Of a stretch of DNA of 8,096 nucleotides, positions 1 through 6,475 are shown piece by piece. The number at the start of each line of letters is the position of its first letter. The stretch's first letter is position 1. The stretch is from Prevotellaceae bacterium. Its GTDB lineage: Bacteria > Bacteroidota > Bacteroidia > Bacteroidales > UBA932. The notes beneath the pieces were generated by a model. It searched no databases. It was not told the origin of the DNA and was given only the letters and a program-made list of their open reading frames with translations. The position numbers and the translations under genes are program-made. The stretch covers positions 1 to 8,096 of the forward strand of contig JAISPE010000391.1 in NCBI GenBank assembly GCA_031275145.1, read 5' to 3'.

Positions 1-1166
1 TCAAAGAAATTACATTGGCGTTTAACAGTTTAGAAATAAATAACGAATACTTGCGAGGTGTTGTTTTACGGTATTCGGAAATAGAAAAGCAAATTGAAGC
101 GGAGCGTATCGCGGAAGAACAGCGAAAGGAAGCGAAACGCATTGCGGAACGTATCGCCGAAGAACAGCGACAAGAAGCGGAACGCCTTGCCGAAGAAAAA
201 CGCCGCAAAGAACATATTGATTCTTTTATAACGGAACGGGAAAATAAATTTTATACGTATGTTGCAAGTAACAAGCTGGATAACACCGTCAAAATGGAGC
301 AGGCAATTAAAACTGTTCTTGAAAATACCGATGTGCGTTTTAATCTCCCCGAGTTTGAAATAACAGATAAAATATTTGTAAATTATAACGGAGACAATAA
401 ACACGATATTACAATAAACGGACTGAATAACTCCGAACTTGCGGCAAAATTGACAGCTGCGATAAACGCACTGACTCTTGAACCCGAGAAGGCAAAAGAA
501 CCCTATACTCGACAGGATTATCCTGTCAATACACAGGACACATTTCGATTCAATATATCGATAGCGAATTATAAAGTAAAAGCTCAAAAACGGTTTCAAA
601 GTATAACAATTGATGAATATGTTCCGCAGAATTTAAAAAATGCTGTACCTGAAATGATGCCGTATGGAGGAAACTATTCCATCAGCATGAATAATCTAAC
701 TGTCAACGGCAAAAGCTCGATTAACAGTTTAAAAGTGCTAAAATATCGTGACACAGGTACCGCATCCAACGCTTTTTTATCTTTGCTTGTACCGGGCTTA
801 GGCGTCAAACGTGTTACTTATGGAGAACATAGCGGGTTTAGGCGGACTTTATATGCATACGGTTTAATTGGAGCGGGTATATTATGTAAAACAGTTGCAA
901 ACAACGAATATAAAAAGTATAATGCCGCGCCTGACAAGGAGTCGGATAAAATGAAAGAGTTATACGAAGATGCAAAAATACTGGATAAGGCATATTATAT
1001 ATGTGCAGGTATTGGCGCTGCAATCTGGGTCTACGATATTATATGGGTTTGGAATAAAGGCTCTAAAAATCGACAGGCACACAAAGCATACAAACAGCCT
1101 CGCTTCGGGATTTATTATAACCCTGAATTTAAGGCTACGGGATTAACATATACGGTGAATTTTTAA
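1..1166 (+). CDS. Hypothetical coiled-coil protein with C-terminal membrane module (5'-truncated)
   Basis: The reading frame is open to the left edge (frame begins at base 3; first possible start is a TTG at 15), so the true start probably lies outside the window. Numbering from that TTG, 383 residues are visible. Residues about 20-70 are a highly charged Glu/Arg/Ala coiled coil, including a 15-residue tandem repeat (RIAEEQRKEAKRIAE, then RIAEEQRQEAERLAE). Residues about 75-240 are a soluble region with no motif I recognise. Residues about 250-346 hold FLSLLVPGLG, a hydrophobic helix (about 278-292), a Tyr/Lys/Asp-rich stretch with LYEDAKILDKAYY, and a second helix (about 326-346). This small-helix/PGLG/LYxxA pattern recalls membrane tails of several uncharacterised Bacteroidota proteins such as the DUF5683 type; that likeness is from memory. 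Function is unknown. No clear terminator follows the TAA. Confidence 0.8.
   Translation, partial: KEITLAFNSLEINNEYLRGVVLRYSEIEKQIEAERIAEEQRKEAKRIAERIAEEQRQEAERLAEEKRRKEHIDSFITERENKFYTYVASNKLDNTVKMEQAIKTVLENTDVRFNLPEFEITDKIFVNYNGDNKHDITINGLNNSELAAKLTAAINALTLEPEKAKEPYTRQDYPVNTQDTFRFNISIANYKVKAQKRFQSITIDEYVPQNLKNAVPEMMPYGGNYSISMNNLTVNGKSSINSLKVLKYRDTGTASNAFLSLLVPGLGVKRVTYGEHSGFRRTLYAYGLIGAGILCKTVANNEYKKYNAAPDKESDKMKELYEDAKILDKAYYICAGIGAAIWVYDIIWVWNKGSKNRQAHKAYKQPRFGIYYNPEFKATGLTYTVNF
105..194 (+). repeat. 45-bp in-frame tandem duplication in coiled coil
   Basis: Two 45-base units, 105-149 and 150-194, encode the near-identical 15-residue blocks described for the surrounding gene. Both begin CGTATCGC and share GAAGAACAGCGA. 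Because 45 is a multiple of three, the duplication lengthens the coiled coil without shifting frame. Such repeats can expand or contract between strains. Confidence 0.8.
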
Positions 1167-1198
1167 GATCTGGAACTAATGTCATGTTAACGCTTGAT

Positions 1199-1435
1199 TG
1201 TCATTGCGAATACATGTTTCGTACCGCAATTGAAAAAGCTCATTGACACTTGTCGGAAAAATACAGCGATGAAGCAATCAGCGACCTTTCATCATTGCGA
1301 ATAACCATTTCGTACCGAAACCGAAAACGTAATAACGCTTATCGAAGAGTGGCGACGAAACAGCGATGAAACAATCCACGACGGGTCGTCATTGCGAGGA
1401 GCGCAGCGACGAAGAGTCGCAGATTATTTCGTCGC
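1199..1435. repeat. Degraded intergenic repeats beginning TCATTGCGA (three copies)
   Basis: This fills most of the gene-free stretch 1167-1511. TCATTGCGA starts at 1201, 1292 and 1389. The first two copies continue with a similar TTTCGTACCG (about 1217-1226 and 1308-1317) and end with AGCGATGAAGCAATC (1265-1279) or AGCGATGAAACAATC (1362-1376), giving two diverged units of roughly 80-85 bp spaced 91 bp apart. The third copy runs TCATTGCGAGGAGCGCAG and then carries an 8-bp inverted repeat, GCGACGAA (1406-1413) and TTCGTCGC (1428-1435). I recall the core TCATTGCGAGGAGCGCAGCG as a common dispersed intergenic repeat in many bacterial genomes. No open frame of interest is present, and 1436-1511 is plain AT-rich sequence. 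Confidence 0.7.
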
Positions 1436-1511
1436 ATATCTAATTCACAAATTTAGACCGTTTGATGTATAATTAAAACACTATATATAAAAAATATCAA
1501 TTCTGTGCGGT

Positions 1512-2738
1512 TCAAACAGTCTTTGAGTTCGTTTTTTTCGGTTTATATACCGATACGATTGAAGCGAAATATCCGATAACGGCAACGGATACAGTTACCA
1601 GAATCAGGTCTGCCGGAAGCACTTTCACCGGATATGCATCTACGAGAAAACTGTTGCCCGGGAGTTTTAGTAATCCGAGATACTGTTGTATCAGACATAT
1701 TGACAGTCCGATAAACAGACCGATCGCTATTCCGGCGAATGTGATAAGCAGTCCGGCGAACAGGAATATCCTCCGTATGAGTTTATCGGGAGCGCCCATG
1801 CTTTTCAGGGTCAGCATATCTTCTTTTTTTTCGGTCATCAGCATTGACAGCGACCCCGATATGTTGAAAGACAGAATTACAACTATCAGAATCAGGATTG
1901 CGTACACAATCAGTTTTTCCGATTTCATCATACGGTACAGGGCTTCGTTTTGCTGGTAACGCGTTTTTACCTGCAAGTCCGTTCCCGCGATATCCGCTAC
2001 CGTATTGCGCGACCTGTCGCTGTCGGTTTCCGGTTTCAGTTTAATCTCTATGGATGAGACATGTGATTCGCGGTCGAGTAAATTTTGGAGAAATTCGATG
2101 GGAGCAAATACATAAGTGTCGTCAAAACTCTTTTCTATTTCAAAGATGCCGGATGGTAACAGACTCAGAGTGTTGATAGAAGCCGCAGGATTGTTCAAGG
2201 ATACTTTTCCTTCCCGTTTCGGGACATTGACATATACAGGCTCTTCTATCCGCAGACTGTATATTCCCAGTTTTGATGCAATCCCGTAACCGAAAACAGC
2301 AGCGGGATAATCACTCCTGTACATCATGAAATTGCCGTCATACATCGAATTGTGTATAGCTGTATTTTTTTCGTAATTTTCATCAACACCTCTCATTAAG
2401 GCGATTGTCTGCTGGTTTTTATATCTCAGCAACACATTTTCGTCAAGCGTGAGGGAAACATTGTCCACTTCCGGCATGTCGGCGATTTTTGAGAGCATAA
2501 CGCTGTCGATAACAAAAGTTTTACCTGTTTTGGGAATGACTTTCAGGTCCGGGTCAAAAATACTGTATATCGATTCCGTAAGACTTTCGAATCCGTTGAA
2601 TACGGATAACACAGTCAGCAAAGCCGCCGTTCCGCACACTGTTCCGATAAGGCTGATATACGAAACCATATTGATGATACTGAGCGATCTTTTCGACCGT
2701 AAATATCTTAGCGCTATAAAAAAGGACAGGTTCATCAT
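1512..2738 (-). CDS. FtsX/LolE-like ABC transporter permease
   Basis: A 408-residue inner-membrane permease with the topology of the FtsX/MacB/LolCE class. An N-terminal helix (about 22-47) is followed by a large periplasmic domain (about 50-275) and three C-terminal helices (about 276-300, 322-350, 375-397). The N-terminus SFFIALRYLRSKR and the cytoplasmic stretch after the second helix, EKKEDMLTLKSMGAPDKLIRRIF, are characteristic; the latter is the coupling segment that contacts the ATPase. Length matches LolC/LolE proteins, which extract lipoproteins from the inner membrane for transfer towards the outer membrane; substrate here is inferred, not shown. The ATG at 2738 overlaps the stop of the upstream acyl-CoA synthetase as ATGA, so translational coupling is likely. 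An adjacent second ATG (2735) is also possible. No ATPase (LolD-like) gene lies in the window. I see no clear hairpin terminator after the TGA. Confidence 0.9.
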   Translation of the reverse strand: MMNLSFFIALRYLRSKRSLSIINMVSYISLIGTVCGTAALLTVLSVFNGFESLTESIYSIFDPDLKVIPKTGKTFVIDSVMLSKIADMPEVDNVSLTLDENVLLRYKNQQTIALMRGVDENYEKNTAIHNSMYDGNFMMYRSDYPAAVFGYGIASKLGIYSLRIEEPVYVNVPKREGKVSLNNPAASINTLSLLPSGIFEIEKSFDDTYVFAPIEFLQNLLDRESHVSSIEIKLKPETDSDRSRNTVADIAGTDLQVKTRYQQNEALYRMMKSEKLIVYAILILIVVILSFNISGSLSMLMTEKKEDMLTLKSMGAPDKLIRRIFLFAGLLITFAGIAIGLFIGLSICLIQQYLGLLKLPGNSFLVDAYPVKVLPADLILVTVSVAVIGYFASIVSVYKPKKTNSKTV

Positions 2739-4387
2739 TTTGTATACAGATAACGTTTAATACTCTTTTTCGGCGTTTTTTCAAATTCCTCCGGATGTAT
2801 TTTAATCCGGGCGATTTGGCTGTACGCAGGTATTTGAGTGTTGATTTCCAAACGTATTTTGTCTAACTTTTCATTCAGATCGTTTTCGGAAAGACTGTCG
2901 GCCGACACCGCGGCATAGTCGGGATATACCAGCGCTACGATTTTTCCATACGAATCAAAAACTATGGATTCCGAGATATATTTCATATTATTCAGTCTGT
3001 TTTCAATCTCTTCGGGATATATGTTCTGACCGTTTGCTCCCAGCAGCATGTTTTTCGAGCGGCCTTTGATATACAGGTATCCCTGTTTGTCGATGATTCC
3101 CAGATCACCCGTATGAAGCCAGCCGTTTACCAGAGCTTCTTCGGTAGCTTCGGGATTTTTGTAATATCCCAGCATGACATTATCTCCGCGTGTCAGAATT
3201 TCACCGGGGATATTTTCGGGGTCGGGAGAGTCGATTTTTATTTCCATTTGTGGCGCGGCCTTTCCACACGAAAACAGGGGTACCTTTGCCCAGTTTTCGT
3301 ACGTAATAATCGGTCCGCATTCTGTCATCCCGTAGCCAACTGTGTATTTGAATCCTATTCGCTTCAGAAATTTCTCCGCGACAGGGCTGAACGCTGCTCC
3401 TCCTATTATTATTTCGATAAAATTTCCTCCAAAGAAACCGGTCAGACGCTGATTTATCCGTTTCAGGATACGGGCGTCGACCAGGGGCAAACGCATAGCC
3501 GCCCTGACAAACGGTTTATTTATTGCAGGAAACAGCTGTTTCTTGAAAATTTTTTCGACCACAAGAGGCACTGTCACAACGATACGCGGTTTCACCGATG
3601 CAAAAGCGTCGAGAATGATTTTTGGGGTAGGAAGTCGCGAGAGAAAATAAATATGACATCCGACTGTAAATTCGTATAAAAATTCAAAAGCCAGACCGTA
3701 CATGTGAGCCATTGGAAGCATTGATACGATATTGTCGCCATGCGTCAATTCCGCCATGACTTTTTCTGCAAACAGCATGTTCGACAGAAGACTGCGGTAG
3801 GGTAACATTACCCCTTTCGAGAATCCGGTTGTCCCGGACGTATAGTTTACCAGCGCGAGTTCTTCCCGTTCATCTTTATGATAGTTAATATCCTGAGGCG
3901 AAAATCCCGAAGGATATTTTTCGCGTTCCGTTTTTTCGAACAGCTTCTTTGTTTCTTCTATTTTAATCCTGACGGATTTAATGACAGACCAGTCATCGAT
4001 GAGAATAACCGTTTCCAAACCGGACATCCGGGTACAGTCCAAAGAATCAAGGATATATTTCCCTGCAAACAACAGCTTCGAGTCGGAATGACTGACAATA
4101 TGATGAATATTTTCCACTGTAAATTCGTGCAGTATCGGAACGGCAACCGCTCCATAAGTTATTGTTGCAAGAAAAGATATACCCCAGTTAGATGAATTTC
4201 GCCCCGCTATGGATATTTTATCGCCCTTTTTAATACCGAAAACCTCAAATGCGATATGAAGCTGAGCTATTTTACGGGCAATTTGAGCATAAGTAAAAGT
4301 TTCGCCGTCGAAGTCTGTCAAAGCCGGTGAATCCCAGTGATTTTTAAGAGAATTTTCTATGTTGGCCAAAAAACTTTTTGCATCCAT
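2735..4387 (-). CDS. AMP-forming long-chain acyl-CoA synthetase
   Basis: A 550-residue member of the ANL adenylate-forming superfamily, predicted to activate a fatty acid with ATP to an acyl-adenylate and then transfer it to CoA. The motifs occur in order: phosphate loop YTSGTTGFSKG (182-192); YGMTECGP (352-359), which shapes the adenylate pocket; GWLHTGD (422-428), whose Asp binds the ribose; and hinge motif GRSKNMLLGANGQ (442-454) followed by NIYPEEIE. The C-terminal subdomain ends EKTPKKSIKRYLYTK. Aligned to the usual KTxxGKIxR catalytic-lysine motif, the lysine position is Ser542, with Lys541 beside it; this may be a lineage trait. Length fits the family. It is the first gene of a two-gene minus-strand operon, with the permease start overlapping its stop. 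The ATG at 4387 is preceded by an AT-rich leader without a Shine-Dalgarno sequence. Chain-length preference cannot be read from sequence. Confidence 0.92.
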   Translation of the reverse strand: MDAKSFLANIENSLKNHWDSPALTDFDGETFTYAQIARKIAQLHIAFEVFGIKKGDKISIAGRNSSNWGISFLATITYGAVAVPILHEFTVENIHHIVSHSDSKLLFAGKYILDSLDCTRMSGLETVILIDDWSVIKSVRIKIEETKKLFEKTEREKYPSGFSPQDINYHKDEREELALVNYTSGTTGFSKGVMLPYRSLLSNMLFAEKVMAELTHGDNIVSMLPMAHMYGLAFEFLYEFTVGCHIYFLSRLPTPKIILDAFASVKPRIVVTVPLVVEKIFKKQLFPAINKPFVRAAMRLPLVDARILKRINQRLTGFFGGNFIEIIIGGAAFSPVAEKFLKRIGFKYTVGYGMTECGPIITYENWAKVPLFSCGKAAPQMEIKIDSPDPENIPGEILTRGDNVMLGYYKNPEATEEALVNGWLHTGDLGIIDKQGYLYIKGRSKNMLLGANGQNIYPEEIENRLNNMKYISESIVFDSYGKIVALVYPDYAAVSADSLSENDLNEKLDKIRLEINTQIPAYSQIARIKIHPEEFEKTPKKSIKRYLYTK

Positions 4388-4428
4388 TTATTATACTGTT
4401 TATCGTTTATACCGTATTTATTCAAGTG

Positions 4429-4436
4429 CAAAAATA
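4429..4436 (-). promoter_or_regulatory. Candidate Bacteroidota -7 box upstream of acyl-CoA synthetase
   Basis: On the minus strand this reads TATTTTTG, an exact match to the Bacteroidota -7 consensus TAnnTTTG, about 40 bases upstream of the ATG at 4387. No good TTTG is seen at the -33 spacing, so the call rests on one box in AT-rich DNA. Confidence 0.4.
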
Positions 4437-4458
4437 CTTAATTTTTTAAGAAATTAAG
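4437..4458. promoter_or_regulatory. Perfect 8-bp inverted repeat abutting the acyl-CoA synthetase -7 box
   Basis: CTTAATTT (4437-4444) and AAATTAAG (4451-4458) are perfect inverted arms separated by six bases. The dyad lies immediately upstream of the candidate -7 box, where a repressor operator could sit. The bases are all AT-rich, so chance occurrence is possible. Confidence 0.35.
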
Positions 4459-4570
4459 ATTCATATTTTTTACATCCTCATATTTTTATACACCCGTCTG
4501 CGGGGTTTTGTAAATTCACGCTGTAAGCATTACAAAATAAGTCGCCTAATTGCTTTGTCTGAAAGGCAGG

Positions 4571-4634
4571 ATTTTTGTAATCGCAGGTCGCGACTTGCGG
4601 AGGGTGTACGACAAAATTCCTTTTTAACAGAATT
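4571..4634. repeat. Left flanking module pair, inverted relative to 4896-4947
   Basis: Two short blocks here recur as reverse complements on the other side of the 23-bp array. Block A, 4571-4589, matches 4896-4914 at 16 of 19 positions, all differences being transitions. Block B, 4608-4634, matches 4921-4947 at 25 of 27. Block A runs into an 18-bp near-perfect dyad (4582-4599) centred on GTCGCGAC, and GTCGCGACTTG at 4587-4597 equals the first 11 bases of the neighbouring 23-bp repeat unit. No protein-coding gene is supported in 4388-4697. Confidence 0.7.
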
Positions 4635-4697
4635 TTTAAATCGGCGCAGCCAAACTTTAGTAATAATGTCGCATTGGCGGAGTTGATAATGACTTCC

Positions 4698-4889
4698 TTC
4701 GCGAGTTGCCCAACTCAGTAGTCGCGACTTGGGCAAGTCAGGGGTCGCGACTTGGGCAAGTCAGGGGTCACGACTTGGGCAAGTCAGGTGTCATGACTTG
4801 GGCAAGTCAGGGGTCATGACTTGGGCAAGTCGGGGGTCACGACTTGGGCAAGTCAGGGGTCACGACTTGGGCAAGTCAGGGGTCACGAC
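4698..4889. repeat. 23-bp tandem array, eight units plus a partial, each with a dyad
   Basis: Seven near-identical 23-bp units start at 4721, 4744, 4767, 4790, 4813, 4836 and 4859. A partial unit (4882-4889) follows and a diverged unit (4698-4720, 16 of 23 matching) precedes. Each unit opens with GTCnnGAC (GTCGCGAC, GTCACGAC or GTCATGAC) and contains the dyad GACTTG-GG-CAAGTC, then ends mostly AGGG. In the diverged unit the dyad reads GAGTTG-CC-CAACTC: a C-to-G change in one arm is matched by G-to-C in the other, so the inverted symmetry is kept. The unit length is not a multiple of three and the array lies between divergent promoters, which argues against coding. It could be a protein-binding array, a structured RNA segment or a slippage-prone satellite. 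Confidence 0.93.
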
Positions 4890-4895
4890 GTCGAT

Positions 4896-4947
4896 GACCT
4901 GCGGTTATGAAAATTACGTCAATTCTGTCAAAAAGAAATTTTGTCGT
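4896..4947. repeat. Right flanking module pair, inverted relative to 4571-4634
   Basis: Block A (4896-4914) and block B (4921-4947) are reverse complements of the blocks left of the array. Their order along the strand is A then B on both sides although each block is inverted, so this is not one long hairpin but a mosaic. An 8-bp palindrome CGACGTCG (4886-4893) marks the join between array and module. The module ends just before the tyrS promoter. Confidence 0.7.
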
Positions 4948-4959
4948 GCCGAAGGATTA

Positions 4960-4992
4960 CTTGAAGCAAATAAATATTATTTTATACCTTTG
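4960..4992 (+). promoter_or_regulatory. Bacteroidota-type promoter of tyrS
   Basis: The -7 box TACCTTTG (4985-4992) matches TAnnTTTG exactly. CTTG at 4960-4963 can serve as the -33 element, leaving 21 bases between them, within a plausible range. Transcription would begin near 4998-5000, giving a leader of about 38 bases. The leader holds a short hairpin, GGGG (5004-5007) with CCCC (5011-5014), and no Shine-Dalgarno sequence. Confidence 0.65.
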
Positions 4993-5036
4993 CGGCTTCG
5001 TTTGGGGATTCCCCCGACATATAAAATATTGAATTG

Positions 5037-6332
5037 ATGAACAGTTTTATTGAAGAGTTAAGGTGGAGAGGAATGCTTCACGATGTTATGCCGGAAACGG
5101 AAGCGGAATTACAAAAGGAAATGATGACTGCCTATATCGGTTTCGATCCTACTGCCGATTCGTTGCATATCGGTCATCTGGTCGGCGTTATGATGCTGAA
5201 ACATTTTCAGCGGCATGGGCATAAGCCTGTTGCTCTGGTTGGCGGCGCTACGGGCATGATAGGCGACCCGTCGATGAAGTCGGCAGAACGCAATCTGCTT
5301 GACGAAAATATTTTGCAGCACAATCTTGAAGCAATGAAAAAGCAATTGGGCAAATTTCTTGATTTTGAATCGAAAATTGCAAATGCCGCCGAGATTGTAA
5401 ACAACTACGACTGGATGAAAGATTATACATTCCTCGATTTTACCCGCGATATCGGTAAGCATATTACTGTGAATTACATGATGTCGAAAGATTCGGTAAA
5501 GAAACGTCTGTCGGGAGATTCGAGGGAAGGAATGTCGTTCACCGAGTTTACTTATCAACTGCTTCAAGGTTATGATTTTCTGCATCTGTACCGCACAAAA
5601 AACTGCCGGTTGCAGATGGGCGGTTCCGACCAGTGGGGAAACATTACCACAGGGACGGAGCTTATCCGGCGTATCGACGGAGGAATAGCTTTTGGACTGA
5701 CCTGTCCGCTGATAACCAAAGCCGACGGCGGTAAATTCGGAAAAACGGAACAGGGAAACATCTGGCTTGACCCGAAATACACTTCCCCGTACAAATTTTA
5801 TCAGTTCTGGCACAATGTCAGCGACGAAGATGCAAAGAAATACATCAAGATATTCACAGTATTAGACCGGGAAACCATACATGCGCTTACCGAAATGCAT
5901 GAACAGAATCCGCACGTGCGTCTGCTTCAGAAAACTTTGGCGAAAGAACTGACCTGCATGGTACATTCCGAAGAAGACTACAATAATGCCGTTGACGTCT
6001 CCAACATTTTGTTTGACAGGGGAAATACGGAAAAAATAGCAAATCTGGACGAGGCTACCTTACTCGAAGTTTTTGAGGGTGTGCCGGTATTCGAAATAAG
6101 CAGGAATGTGTTTGAATCCTGTTCGATGCTGGATTTGTTTACACAGGATGCTCCGATTATTTCGTCGAAAGGAGAATTGCGAAAACTGATTCGCGGAGGC
6201 GGTTTCAATATCAACGAAGAAAAAATCAGCGACGAAAATCTTGATATAAAAACAAAGAAACTGATTCAGGACAAATATTTACTCATCCGCAAAGGCAAGA
6301 AAGAGTATATCCTGATTAAAGTATTACAGTGA
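5037..6332 (+). CDS. tyrS: Tyrosyl-tRNA synthetase
   Basis: This cytoplasmic class Ic aminoacyl-tRNA synthetase attaches tyrosine to tRNA-Tyr through a tyrosyl-adenylate. It has 431 residues from the ATG at 5037, close to the usual bacterial length. The catalytic Rossmann domain starts with YIGFDPTADSLHIGHL (33-48), containing the HIGH signature at 44-47. The tyrosine-pocket stretch YQLLQGYDF (173-181) is followed by QMGGSDQWGNI (193-203). KFGKT (233-237) is the bacterial counterpart of KMSKS. An anticodon-binding helical domain follows, and a C-terminal S4-like RNA-binding domain (about 360-431) contains LRKLIRGGGFNIN. A TTG at 5034 could extend the protein by one residue, but ATG is preferred. 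The gene is transcribed alone, divergent from the acyl-CoA synthetase and convergent with the lipoprotein gene. All key residues are present, so it should be functional. Confidence 0.98.
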   Translation: MNSFIEELRWRGMLHDVMPETEAELQKEMMTAYIGFDPTADSLHIGHLVGVMMLKHFQRHGHKPVALVGGATGMIGDPSMKSAERNLLDENILQHNLEAMKKQLGKFLDFESKIANAAEIVNNYDWMKDYTFLDFTRDIGKHITVNYMMSKDSVKKRLSGDSREGMSFTEFTYQLLQGYDFLHLYRTKNCRLQMGGSDQWGNITTGTELIRRIDGGIAFGLTCPLITKADGGKFGKTEQGNIWLDPKYTSPYKFYQFWHNVSDEDAKKYIKIFTVLDRETIHALTEMHEQNPHVRLLQKTLAKELTCMVHSEEDYNNAVDVSNILFDRGNTEKIANLDEATLLEVFEGVPVFEISRNVFESCSMLDLFTQDAPIISSKGELRKLIRGGGFNINEEKISDENLDIKTKKLIQDKYLLIRKGKKEYILIKVLQ

Positions 6333-6397
6333 AGAAAAATAAATAGAATATAACGGATTAATAATTTAGTCATCACACTTTTCCGATCGAATTTTAG

Positions 6398-6444
6398 AAA
6401 AAAACCGGAGAGATCAGCACAAAAAACTGTGTCAATCTCTCCGG
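6398..6444 (-). terminator. Rho-independent-type terminator of the lipoprotein gene, possibly bidirectional
   Basis: Arms CCGGAGAGAT (6405-6414) and ATCTCTCCGG (6435-6444) form a perfect 10-bp stem. A further CACA/TGTG pairing lies inside the loop. On the minus strand the stem is followed directly by seven Ts (A-run at 6398-6404), a canonical terminator for the gene ending at 6476. It may also stop tyrS transcripts, though the plus-strand side lacks a T-run. Confidence 0.85.
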
Positions 6445-6475
6445 TCAGTGTTATCCGTGTACGGAAAACAAACTC

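Noticed and set aside
66..599. Minus-strand 177-codon open frame
   Set aside because: It is antisense to the coiled-coil gene; its Phe/Arg/Leu-rich composition is the reverse reading of Glu/Ala/Arg codons.
4493..4504. CCCG-TCTG-CGGG mini-hairpin followed by a few Ts
   Set aside because: A four-base-pair stem is too weak to call a terminator and no gene ends just before it on the plus strand.
4530..4736. Minus-strand 68-codon open frame left of the array
   Set aside because: It spans the inverted modules and repeat start, has no recognisable protein features and no leader signal.
4698..4889. CRISPR array
   Set aside because: Units are contiguous 23-bp tandem repeats without unique spacers, and no cas gene is present.
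4993..5036. T-box or other riboswitch in the tyrS leader
   Set aside because: The leader from the predicted start of transcription is only about 38 bases with one short GGGG/CCCC hairpin, far too small for a T-box.
4729..5037. Plus-strand 102-codon open frame over the 23-bp array, ending in a TGATG overlap with tyrS
   Set aside because: Its protein is a 23-residue periodic translation of the tandem repeat, arising because three 23-bp units equal 69 bases. The tyrS promoter lies inside it and it has no independent start signal, so it is read as non-coding.
5109..5813. Minus-strand 234-codon open frame
   Set aside because: It lies wholly antisense within tyrS, whose motifs leave no doubt about the coding strand.
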